From: Myoxocephalus aenaeus
Taxonomy: Eukaryota > Chordata > Actinopteri > Perciformes > Cottidae
Direction: 5' to 3'
Length of the DNA: 64,000 nucleotides
Assembly (NCBI GenBank): GCA_038501785.1
Contig: JBAMJR010000194.1
Location: forward strand, 257,501-321,500
Every line of letters starts with the position of its first letter. The first letter of the stretch is position 1. Under the pieces are notes generated by a model. That model did not search any database and was not told the origin of the DNA. It saw nothing but the letters and a program-made list of their open reading frames with translations. A program made the translations under genes and the position numbers. Below, one piece after another: positions 12,251 to 21,173 of the stretch.

Positions 12251-15200
12251 CTCACCTCCCTCCTGCAGGTCCTGCAGGGGCCAGAGCACAGAGTAGGCCA
12301 GCCCGCCCTGCATGTAGAAGAAGGGCGCCATGCTGCAGCTGGGCCGGTCGGAGTGCTGCAGCCGGGAGCCGAACTCATCCACGATGTACCACACCGGTAC
12401 TTTATCCTCGGGAGACTGTCACGTCAAACAGGACGAGCAGAGTGAGGGGGAGGAGGACAGGGAGACCAATGTGTTTTCTACGTCTGCAGATGTGGTTTTC
12501 TTTTGCTTCCTCATAACTAATGTGTTCACTGACTAATGAATGAAAGAAAGTGATGATCACGGATCTAGCCGGGGCCCGTAGATCCGTGATCAGGGTTCTT
12601 AAAAGTGAGTCAGAGCCTGAGCCCTCAGCTTAAGCACACACTTCTGAGGGACCCTCGTTCTCAAACAGAAGCCTCTCTAAACAGAACAAGGCACGCGACA
12701 AGAGGAAGCCGGGTGTGGTTCCACAGCGGTTAGAGAGACATCCTGTTGAGATGCTCAGACAATAAAGAGCAGGCAGGAACTATTGGAGCTTCATCTGTCA
12801 CAGTAAGCCAGCACTATCAAATAGATTTACTGTTGTAAGCACACATCTATGAGACCAACGTATCATAATTAACATGTAAAAAGCCTGGGGGGGAAAAGTC
12901 TCAGAGGCCCCATGAGGAGAATTAAGCGTGGCAACAAGTTAAAGGGTCATCAAGAAGCAGTTAAAAAAGGAGCAATGGCCCCGGGCGTGAGAATGATAGA
13001 AGACTGTTCACAGCATGAGGCTCGCTCGGGTTCATCTTTGCTCAAAGAATAAAATCAGTGATTATTTTTGGGACATCGACAGCAGCATGAATTAAAAGGT
13101 GTAAAATGTAAAAAGGGTTATCTAATTGTTTGGTGGTAGATATATGATAATTAAATCTAAAGCGGCAGAAAGGAGAAAACAAGCTGCTGGACGCTCAAAC
13201 CAAGAAGTAGGAGTTGTTTTCTTGTTTCTGCCATTTTGGATTTAGTCCATAAAACAAGCTATCTACGCTAGCACGGTAAACACAAAGACGGCTACACTAT
13301 AGCTCGACGCCACATGTGAACATTAAAAGACAGCAGTGTTGTTTTGACCTTTTGTAAAAGAGTGTACTGGTAGACTGACAGTTAGTTACACAGTGGTCTA
13401 ATCTATCTGGTGGAGTAAATAATGTCATGCAGGGTCACCCCGTGGCCCAGGAGAGAACGAGAGGGTGGATCATGTTTTATGACGTACCCCCTGGGAGAGT
13501 TTATACGTCTGGTTGTGCTTCCACATGCGCTCCATCACCAGCTCCACCGTGTCCGGGTCAGGGGCCTCGCCGTGGAAGTCCACCCCCACCAGGGCGGCCA
13601 TCCTGGGCAGCAGGCCGGGGATCTGCTCCAGCTGCTGGCGGGCGTCGTCCACGCGGTACGTCCAGGCGTGATCCACCAGGTACACGCTGTGGCCGCGACC
13701 GAGGAAGAGGACAGAGGTTCAGGTCGACAGCTCATTGTGAAGACTCTATTTAGGTGCATTTCATATTCATACAAATATATAAATATCCATCAGATGCAGA
13801 TTCGCGACCGGGGGAACACTTTTTAAAGAGTAAAGTTTAGATTCTGGCAGGAAGAGGACCAGCAGGCAGAGGACCAGCTAGCAGAGGACCAGCAGGCAGA
13901 GGACCAGCTAGCAGAGGACCAGCTAGCAGGATCCTATTGACCCAGAGCAGAGTCTCTCTGAGGTAAACTGTAGTAGAGCCTAACCCACTGAAAGCTCTTT
14001 GATAGTGTCCTTGGAGCGTAATGCTCACAGTGAATTACAGTTGGTGACCGTGTGTATGTCTGAGGCTTTTATTGTGAAAGGTAATGTGGAAGGAAAATGT
14101 TTTATACGTGTTAAAACTATCAACCATTTATATATCCGTGAAATGTCCTTTAGCCGGTTAAACCACTGTAACCATTTGTATATCTGACATATCCTCATTT
14201 TAAGATGCACCATTATCAAATGCAAACTGAGGCATAGGAGGTGAACGTGTCCTTTCATTGACTTCAGAGTCGCAATAAAAAACACTCTGCTATAGCAGAC
14301 AGGGCCTCGTCAACATCAGCAGAATGACAGAATGAGAAGGAGCAAAACAGGAAATTGAGGCGGGAGGTTAGAGAGGAGTGAGGATCCAGCGTGGCCAAGC
14401 AGGGAAGGAGGGATTTAGCAGATGTTTGATGGCTTTATGGGGAAGAAAGACAGGTGATATAAAACAAACCGAAAGGGTCAGGTTCGACAAATGGTAAACG
14501 GGCAAATGAAGAAGCCCCGGTGTTTCACATCAGGCAGGATTGATAAAAGCACAAAGGAGGTAGGAGATGAGGGGTGGACCCGTGAAGAGCAGATTCAGAC
14601 TTTAAAGTTCGGTGCATGTTCTGTGTACAAGCAGGTGACTCCGGACCAACTGGGTTTGTAATCTGTGTGTTGTGAATAAAGATAATCCCATCTCTCCTGT
14701 GTGTGTTTACTGAAGTCCTGAAGGAGATCATGTGGTGTCTCACTAGTAGTCAGATAAGCAGATAGTTGTCATGTTTAGAGGTAATGAGTTTTTTTAAGTT
14801 AATTACCAGCCTAGCAACTAATCAGCCACAACAGTAGAAGTGGATTCGGTCTGCGCCGCCTTCGTAAAGGGTAACATGAGTAATAAAGTGTGATGTCTTG
14901 GTGTTGTTGTACAACAGAAGTGTACTTACTGAACAAGAGGGTGTGGTGGATGCCTTTATTTGAGAGACTTGCTCCAGAAAAATAATACACGTGTAATATT
15001 AGTGTTCTGTGTGAAAGTACTCGCGAAAAAAACATAATGAAGAGCGATTAATCACGCAAAAGAAAAGTGCCTGTTGTGTGCCGGTTATTGATTATGGAGC
15101 TGCAAAGTGTGCATTTTTACATCAATATCGAAAAACAAAGTAATGACGTGAAGGAAAGTCATTTCATCCTTCTTATTTTCTTTTTAACTACGGTGCTCAT

Positions 15201-18162
15201 TTTCAAATTCTTCTTTTAAAAGTCAGCTTTTATTTGGTATTGGCTTTTTTGCCCAATATTAATTGTATTTCCCACTGTTTTTTTTCTTCATATGTCATGA
15301 CAGTCACCGCCCTCTCACCTTTCAGCCAATCAGGCTTGGTGTAGTCCACGGCTGTCGTTCTTTTTCTAAGAGACTTTTTGCACCAGTTAGCTACAACTGC
15401 AGCACATATGAAATGTTTTACACATTGGCGCCTCATCTCATGATTATGATTGGCATGCAATGATTTCCCCTTCAAATCCAATAATTTTAAGCCTTTGGTA
15501 TGATAGTTCTCCATTTCCTGAGAGGAGGGACGGCGATACAAATACATGATGCAATACAAAGTGGCATTGTGAAATAAAACAAATATAGGGAAATGCCATT
15601 TTGAAATAAAAAAGGGAAATTTAAATAAATGAAACGTCTATAATTAAATAAAACATTTTTTTCTATTAAGTTATTATGATTAGCTTTATAAAAGCCTTTC
15701 CTAAATATGTAGGGTTGGACATATTACGGCCTCCACTGAAACTGGCCCATCTCCCTTTGAATATCACTTCAATACCGATTTATTGTGGATGTTTTACTTT
15801 TATTGTTTTATGTGCTTGTTGTGTGCTTTGTGCAATGTCATCGTAAAGTGTATTGGGACAACGCTGCATGCTGGTTCTTCATTTGAAATACAATTGATTG
15901 CTTAGTTGAAATATGAAATAATATTTCACAATAGCTATATACTGTTGTTATATACTCAATTTAATCATGATTTTTTATTTCGTATTTTATTGATTCAATA
16001 AAATACTGCAAAATTCTTCTGTCACAGGGTTTTCTGGCCGATGGCGCCCTCACCTGGTCGGCTCGGAGGCTTGCAGCCCAGTCTCCCTGGTCACAACCAC
16101 TTTACAGCGGATCCCTGCTCCAGGACTCTCCTTCTCCTTCCTCTCCGTATTCCCTCCACCTTCCTCCTCCTCCTCCTCCTCCTCCTCCTCCTCGTCTTCT
16201 TGTTGGAAATGCATGATTCCGAAAACTTCCCCAGCATCGTAAATCTAGGACATAAAACAACATGAGACCATTTTATTTTATTATGTCAACACCAGACTCC
16301 ATGAGAGGATGTGCCAATTTTAAAGTAAGATTTCTTCTCATCTTCGCCACAAAGGTGTTTAACATATTATTAGTTCCACTCTTCAACTCGGCATACAATA
16401 ATACAGCAAGCAGCACTTGTTTCCCATTTCAAAGTGTCTTCCCATCCCATTCTTGGGACACACGACCTACATAACACGACGAGGGCGTGTGAACCAACTA
16501 ACAGCATATAGTTAGTTAGTGTGAACCAACTAACAGCATATAGTTAGTTAGTGTGAACCAACTAACAGCATATAGTTATAGTTAGTGTGAACCAACTAAC
16601 AGCATATAGATAGTTAGTGTGAACCAACTAACAGCATATAGTTATAGTTAGTGTGAACCAACTAACAGCATATAGTTAGTTAGTGTGAACCAACTAACAG
16701 CATATAGTTAGTTAGTGTGAACCAACTAACAGCATATAGTTATAGTTAGTGTGAACCAACTAACAGCATATAGTTATAGTTAGTGTGAACCAACTAACAG
16801 CATATAGTTATAGTTAGTGTGAACCAACTAACAGCATATAGTTAGTTAGTGTGAACCAACTAACAGCATATAGTTAGTTAGTGTGAACCAACTAACAGCA
16901 TATAGTTATAGTTAGTGTGAACCAACTAACAGCATATAGTTATAGTTAGTGTGAACCAACTAACAGCATATAGTTATAGTTAGTGTGAACCAACTAACAG
17001 TATATAGTTAGTTAGTGTGAACCAACTAACAGCATATAGTTATAGTTAGTGTGAACCAACTAACAGCATATAGTTAGTTAGTGTGAACCAACTAACAGCA
17101 TATAGTTATAGTTAGTGTGAACCAACTAACAGTATATAGTTAGTTAGTGTGAACCAACTAACAGCATATAGTTATAGTTAGTGTGAACCAACTAACAGCA
17201 TATAGTTAGTTAGTGTGAACCAACTAACAGCATATAGTTATAGTTAGTGTGAACCAACTAACAGCATATAGTTATAGTTAGTGTGAACCAACTAACAGCA
17301 TATAGTTATAGTTAGTGTGAACCAACTAAAAACATATAGTTATAGTTAGTGTGAACCAACTAAAAACATATAGTTAGTTAGTGTGAACCAACTAAAAACA
17401 TATAGTTATAGTGTGAACCAACTAAAAACATAATTATAGTTAGTGTGAACCAACTAAAAACATATAGTTCATACACATTCTGACCAATGGGTATCCAGGA
17501 CTTTTCCATGACTTTAAACCAAATGTCCATGAGCAAACATTTAGTGAAATCTGGGTGTAAACATGAAAAAGTGAGTAAATGTAGTATTTAAACTAACAAT
17601 GAGAATACAAAGCATACAGTAAACCTTAAATGACACAAATGAATGAGACAATAGTTTGATTAAAAGAATAAACATGTATATAGATGCCTGTATGTATGCC
17701 TGCTTATATTCTGAGTCTTTCTTTTAAAAGCATTTGAATTATTTCAAACTCAGCGTAAATGAACGTCATGAACACATAAATATAACACATTTACATGACT
17801 TTTGGGATTTTTCTTTTTTTTTCAAGGATTTTTCCAGGACTGGAAATAACCATTTTAAAATTCCATGACTTTTCCAGGTTTTCCATGACCGTAAGAACCC
17901 TGCTAAACATGCAGAGCTGAACCCGGGAACATAATGCATTACATATATTTAGCATTTAGCTCGTCTTCTCCCATGGTGCGTTAGCAAACAGTGAAGGAGC
18001 GTGACCGTTAGCGCCACAGACCTCGTTGGTGATCTTGTGATGGAGGCTCCTCCAGGAGCCTGGCGGGATCCCGGAGGCCTGCAGGGCCGCGGCGTGAAGG
18101 GCCACGAACACGTCGAACTCCTCGTCCTGGTCCCCATTCATAGTCACAGAGTTTGTTGACAT
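598..18162 (-). CDS. ttll12: Tubulin-tyrosine-ligase-like protein 12, 5' two-thirds (9 coding exons)
   Basis: Coding exons, 5' to 3' on the minus strand: 18162-18022, 16244-16054, 13686-13488, 12415-12256, 10881-10748, 6479-6403, 5871-5755, 1004-810, 709-598. All have GT/AG junctions and join in frame to 442 codons. Human TTLL12 is about 644 aa, so roughly 200 residues lie left of the window. Recognisable blocks are VWYIVDEFGSRLQHSD (exon 4), VTRDYTYGETDPLVRRC (exon 5), LTHPRFQLTEEEEEADV (exon 7) and GEDNHWICKPWNLARG (exon 9), which carries the ATP-grasp lysine near residue 414. By family knowledge the protein has an N-terminal SET-like part and a TTL-like part; mammalian TTLL12 lacks proven ligase activity and has been linked to tubulin and histone modification state and to damping of RIG-I/MAVS signalling. 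Two starts are possible, ATG at 18162 or at 18141, both with a purine at -3; I chose the upstream one. Exon 2 encodes an 11-residue Glu run from a GAG repeat. The last donor (597-596) is intact and no further exon was found to the left. Confidence 0.93.
1414..1530. repeat. Dispersed repeat, copy 2
   Basis: This is the partner of 323-445, in the same orientation, sharing tattatgaacccag, gcgcttgatgttcc and tgtgggactt. Both copies sit in ttll12 introns about 1.1 kb apart. A similar string, tttggtgtgaac, follows each copy (about 560 and 1637). Confidence 0.5.
1656..3114. other. ttll12 intron 7, no gene seen
   Basis: Non-coding, AT-rich DNA. The only simple sequence is a C-run followed by (CA)n at 2853-2898 and a pyrimidine-rich stretch at 2690-2760. 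No exon with both splice sites and no RNA gene were recognised. Confidence 0.5.
3115..3846 (+). mobile_element. L2-like LINE 3' fragment with internal deletion
   Basis: It encodes the end of a reverse transcriptase and its 3' tail, nearly the same as the copy at 43330-44755. It starts just before the catalytic block, here KFTDDTTVIGL instead of FADD. About 200 bp are missing at 3362, where the sequence jumps from the ...TIHNS region to the ...VWFGSATKQD region. It ends with attaaagctgattctgattc. It is a dead copy. Confidence 0.8.
4814..5283. mobile_element. MITE with imperfect terminal repeats
   Basis: The left end reads cagtgtttcccctaggttta; the right end, reversed, reads cagggtttcccctaccgtta. 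The 5-bp direct repeat atatg flanks both ends (4809-4813 and 5284-5288). The inside is G-rich, with ggggggcgg blocks near each end. No transposase is seen. The superfamily is unsure (hAT-like ends but no 8-bp duplication). Confidence 0.6.
5706..5740. repeat. (GT)n microsatellite
   Basis: About 17 GT units, placed 15 bp past the 3' end of ttll12 exon 7 (donor at 5754-5753), so the repeat begins almost at the splice site. Confidence 0.9.
6736..6779. repeat. 15-bp tandem repeat, 3 copies
   Basis: Unit gcataggaagcatag repeated about three times in ttll12 intron 5. Short and perfect, so probably recent slippage. Confidence 0.7.
7372..7452 (+). mobile_element. L2-like LINE 3' tail
   Basis: Only the terminal about 80 bp are present: agtgtaaccggagtgtgtac and then ggccaataaagctgattctg, as at the ends of the other L2-like copies in this window. 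Confidence 0.65.
7706..8075 (+). mobile_element. CR1-like LINE, deleted fragment
   Basis: The first part reads VGFVDNWQSF and GDGIH, the end of the ORF1 esterase-like domain found in CR1-type LINEs. It then jumps at about 7806 to the C-terminal end of the reverse-transcriptase ORF, with DHITPVLAALHWLPVRS-like coding. That part matches the minus-strand copy at 45222-45670. Most of the element between these points is gone. Confidence 0.65.
8090..8335 (+). mobile_element. Possible LTR remnant followed by primer-binding-site-like sequence
   Basis: A stretch containing aataaa (8227) ends ccatcaca and is followed by tttggtgtcagaagttgg, the usual look of a Gypsy-type retrotransposon LTR end and tRNA primer site. 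No gag or pol coding follows, and the second LTR was not found. Treat as a fragment. Confidence 0.4.
8370..8642 (+). mobile_element. LINE 3' end fragment
   Basis: The remnant codes for RSFIPAAVRFL-like residues, typical of the end of fish LINE reverse-transcriptase ORFs. A T-rich untranslated tail and the end ccactggggattaataaag follow. It differs in family from the L2-like copies. Confidence 0.55.
9048..10491. mobile_element. hAT-type DNA transposon, 1444 bp, non-autonomous
   Basis: The terminal inverted repeats begin tagtgctgtca and end tgacagcacta. The 8-bp duplication gttattat is perfect (9040-9047 and 10492-10499) and fits the hAT pattern nTnnnnAn. Subterminal gattaatcgcgattaa motifs lie at 10405-10465. 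An internal relic at 9780-9986 translates with a CxxC...H...H-like pattern (residues RCILCIKD, SHALPYH), perhaps a zinc-finger remnant. No intact transposase was found. Confidence 0.85.
9491..9682. mobile_element. 192-bp MITE nested inside the hAT element
   Basis: Terminal inverted repeats cagacctgccaacc / ggttggcaggtctg. The 6-bp direct repeat aataag flanks both ends (9485-9490 and 9683-9688). It lies within 9048-10491, so it inserted later. Confidence 0.75.
10500..12154. other. ttll12 introns 4 and 5 around exon 5, simple repeats only
   Basis: Apart from exon 5 (10881-10748) this is non-coding, AT-rich DNA with an (AT)n tract at 11843-11905. No further exon or RNA gene was recognised. Confidence 0.5.
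11843..11905. repeat. (AT)n microsatellite
   Basis: About 31 uninterrupted AT units after an A-run, in ttll12 intron 4. Confidence 0.9.
12155..12248. repeat. (GT)n microsatellite
   Basis: About 47 GT units ending 8 bp past the 3' end of ttll12 exon 4 (donor at 12255-12254). On the transcript the intron therefore starts with a long CA run, a possible hnRNP L binding site (inference). Confidence 0.9.
12554..12592. repeat. Perfect 14-bp inverted repeat (hairpin)
   Basis: Arms tgatcacggatcta and tagatccgtgatca with an 11-nt G/C-rich loop, in ttll12 intron 3. No terminator role is claimed; it may be a mobile-element relic. Confidence 0.75.
12593..13487. other. ttll12 intron 3 remainder, nothing seen
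   Basis: Non-coding intron DNA with no repeat family, exon or RNA gene that I could recognise. Confidence 0.5.
13854..13928. repeat. 15-bp minisatellite, 5 copies
   Basis: The unit aggaccagcaggcag alternates with aggaccagctagcag. It starts about 170 bp upstream of ttll12 exon 3, inside intron 2. Confidence 0.85.
13929..16053. other. ttll12 intron 2, remainder
   Basis: No exon, RNA gene or clear mobile element. Only AT-rich unique-looking sequence. Confidence 0.5.
16486..17469. repeat. 30-copy 32/34-bp tandem array
   Basis: The unit is gtgtgaaccaactaacagca followed by tatagttagtta (32 bp) or by tatagttatagtta (34 bp). I count 30 copies of gtgtgaacc. The last five copies (from about 17315) carry taaaaac in place of taacagc, and two of them are shortened. 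Each 32-bp unit contains the arms gttagtt and aactaac around a 10-nt loop. The array lies in ttll12 intron 1, between exon 2 and exon 1, and abuts a MITE at 17467. Confidence 0.92.
17467..17905 (+). mobile_element. hAT-like MITE, uninterrupted copy
   Basis: It begins ttcatacacattctgaccaa and ends tccatgaccgtaagaaccctg, and contains repeated ttccatgactttt motifs. It matches the split copy at 7551-8745. The left terminus seems to be joined directly to the tandem array; no target duplication was found. Confidence 0.65.
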
Positions 18163-18529
18163 TACGCCAGTCGGATATCGCGCACGTGGAGGTGTACTGC
18201 GCAAACCCGGAAATGGAGGTTGACAGCTACGGCAGCAGTGCATTGTGGGAGACGTCTAAATGGCGCTTGTACTTTCCTCTACTTTCCATCTACTTCTGCT
18301 CCAGTTCTACTCCATGTTGTGCCAATTTATCAGTATGTTGGTTGTATTCTTCAATAATTAATAAATAAACATCAATATCATGTACCTCGACCACCCATTC
18401 AGAGGTTTTGATGCACTATAATGTGTGTGTATGTCAAATGACGTCTTCTATGTGTATTGTAATTAAAATGCCATACATCAGACTATTCCTGGATTATACA
18501 CAAATAAATGCATATTTCCATACCTTCTC

Positions 18530-18735
18530 CATAGCTCCCTCTGGAACTCTCGCCCCAAATCTTTCCATATTCAAATCTTAAATCAAAACCCACCTTTCAG
18601 AACTGCTTTTAAGTGTGAATCTGTGCTCAATGTTTTTATTGTATATCTCTTTTAAGATGATTTTAAAAGGGTTGTAAAGTGTCTGAGTATTATGAATACA
18701 CTATATAAATCAAATGTATTATTATTTCTTCATCA
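18530..18735 (+). mobile_element. LINE 3' end fragment upstream of ttll12
   Basis: The remnant has FKS.IKTHLSEL-like coding, resembling the FKSRLKTHLF end of fish LINE ORFs. It is followed by tatataaatcaaatgtatta, a usual fish LINE tail. Confidence 0.45.
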
Positions 18736-20335
18736 ATGTTGTGCAGTCTAAGTACACAAGAAAAACTATGTACAAATACTGTTGTGTGGTGAGAAACATT
18801 TTTATTCAAATAAATAGAGCATCACATCCAAATATGAAGCATAAAAGGGAATGGACAAATGGAGTTATGAGATCTTCATGAATGCACACGCAAAGCTTAT
18901 GGCTGGCAAGCCTCCGAAACAGGAACTCACATGTTCTGGAAACAGGCGGAGCGTGTAAGACAGGGCAATAAATACATGAGAGAACCGACGCCTCATAGCC
19001 TCCTCTCTGATAGATGCACCATGTCAGCAAGCAGCTCACGGCAGAGGGAGGTGGAGGAAATGGGATGCAACTTAGATGAGGTTTTTGTTTTGTTTTAAAT
19101 CATAATTGAATTTGCTTTCACCACAATATCCCCTCCTGGGTGCCTTTACATGAATGGCGAGGCTTCTCAAGTCACTTTCACACATGTGGCTCTGCTCATA
19201 CATTCAATTCATTGCTGCCTTTTAATTCTGGTCCAAGACCAGTAAGCATGACGTCGGATGGACTGCAGGTCTTTTATTTAACAGGATGGACCCACGTGGA
19301 TAAATGCTGCACTTCACTGAACCGGATGAGGGTATTTATGTGTACTGGGGTCACAAAGAGCTCACCAAGAAACAATGGATTCAAGAGCATTATTAGTGCA
19401 GACTGCAACGTGACCTCATAGGTCGTGAACATTGTCAAAGGGGTACAGGACAAACGGCCTCCGGTACCTTGATAGCGCTGCATGTTCGTTACATCACCTG
19501 ATACACCTTGATGTTCGCCACATATTATCAGGTGATGTTGGGAGATCCAGATCCAGTCTTCAACCTCCTGAACAGGCCGACTTCATACATTCAAACAGGT
19601 TTGATATTTAGGAGTTAAACTCTGGATGATTACGTCTGGAGAAGTCATTATGCATGTTTATTTTTCTCCTTCTGTTGTCTGTAAATAGCTGTGTACATGT
19701 AGAGACCACTAGGTGGTAGCATGTCCTCGCCTATGAGCTGACACTGGCTAGGTGTGTGATGATGAACAGCATCATCTGGATTACTTCACGTTCATCTCGC
19801 TACTTCCGCGTTGATGTGTTTCTGTCTGTAACATGTCCCCAGAGACGGGTGATCGTTTGGACCTCCACTCACTGACAGCAGGGAGAACGTCGTCAGTCGT
19901 TCCCGTTTCCTAAAGGAAACTCTACTGGCGCAATACGCTCCTGGAATTTTTGCTCTTTAAAAAGTCCCAACTACCCAGAATTCCTGGCAAATGAGTCCCA
20001 CTTAAGGAAATTAAGTAGTGAACAGCTTCGTGAACTGCAGGTTCATTTGAACCAAAGCTAACAGGGTAATGAGCGTGAAAGCCGCCTTGTACACTTTGGG
20101 CTACTTTGAACTGCAAATCCATAAAGTTGGAAGAAACAGAATATTAAAAAAGAAGGGTCAACATCAATGCAGACAGTGTTGCTTGTAGGGATCAAGCTCC
20201 TAAAATGTCTCAAGATGCCCACGTCTGTCAAAGTGACTTTACTAATCCCATGACTAGTTACTTGACTTTAACATGTAGAATTGTTGAAGGAGAGAGAAAA
20301 TGGTTTGGGCTAAATATTGATGAAGTCAACCTAGT

Positions 20336-20582
20336 CCAGTGGTTCTCAACCTTTTTTCAGTGATGTACCTGCTGTGAAATATTTTTTCCAGCCGAGTACT
20401 CACTAACCAGTGCAAAGCAGTTTGGGTTAAAAAAAAAGATGTAATACACAATATTTGTTAAATAACTATTTTTAAAGGATTTTTTGGAATGGATGCTCAT
20501 TTAAAATATATATATATAAAAAAAAATCTTGCATACCCCCTGGAGTGCCTTCACGTACCCTCAGGGGATTTGACAACCGCTG
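20336..20582. mobile_element. hAT/Charlie-like MITE
   Basis: The left end is cagtggttctcaaccttttt, the common hAT-type terminus. The right end, tcaggggatttgacaaccgc, is a degraded inverse of it. Inside are cgtaccctcagggg-type strings. No clear 8-bp duplication. Confidence 0.6.
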
Positions 20583-20640
20583 TCCTCGTCATGTGCTTTG
20601 TGTGATCCACCACCTCCCTGAGCCGTTTCACTCCACATGT

Positions 20641-21002
20641 TTAAAGGGATGCTTCATTCCCAAACTGCAGGTTTTTCCTCCCACCTGTCGTTCCATTTAT
20701 CACTCGACATTTCTTTGGTGTGAGTTGCAGAGGGTTGGAGACATCGGTCTGCCTTCTCTTCCGTATAATAGAACCAGATGGCACTTTTAAAAACTCAACG
20801 TCTCTTCCCAGAAACCACCAACTCGGTTACTCGCGATAATCCACCTATTTGTGAGCAGTTTCATGCACACAAGCCATATAGTCCCATTATATTAGAGAGA
20901 AGTTGGACAACTCACACCAAAACTATCTCAATTGATAAATAGCACTACAGGTAAGAGGAACATAAATACGTCTTTTTCATTTTGGGGTCAACTGTCCCTT
21001 TA
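20641..21002. mobile_element. TTAA-flanked MITE, copy 1
   Basis: Bounded by ttaaaggga and tccctttaa, with TTAA at 20641-20644 and 20999-21002, as in piggyBac-like MITEs. It shares ttggtgtgagttgcagag, aaaaactcaac and the cggttactcg/ cggttactca block with the copy at 33412-34049. It ends 172 bp short of the snx4 stop. Confidence 0.7.
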
Positions 21003-21173
21003 ACAGTGAATGTAAATCCTTACTTTCTTTGGGGAACTTGAAACTACAATATCTTTACACACAATGTTGTTACTGTGGTTTTCAAACCTCAACCAGCAGA
21101 CATCAGCATCATTTCCCAGCATTCACAACTGAGCATCACTGAGGGTGGAAATCCTCTGAATATGGCTTCAACT

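Larger units (their letters stand above)
18163..21173. other. Intergenic region, ttll12 5' end to snx4 3' end
   Basis: About 3 kb between the ttll12 start and the snx4 stop. It contains the ttll12 upstream region, a LINE 3' fragment (18530-18735), a hAT-type MITE (20336-20582) and a TTAA MITE (20641-21002). The part from 18736 to 20335 holds no gene or repeat that I recognise. Confidence 0.6.

Noticed and set aside
12085..12516. 143-codon open frame across the GT tract
   Set aside because: Most of it is the VCVCVC translation of (GT)n; the real coding sequence here is ttll12 exon 4 on the other strand.
16486..17469. CRISPR-like array
   Set aside because: The units are directly head to tail with no unique spacers, and the host DNA is a vertebrate intron.
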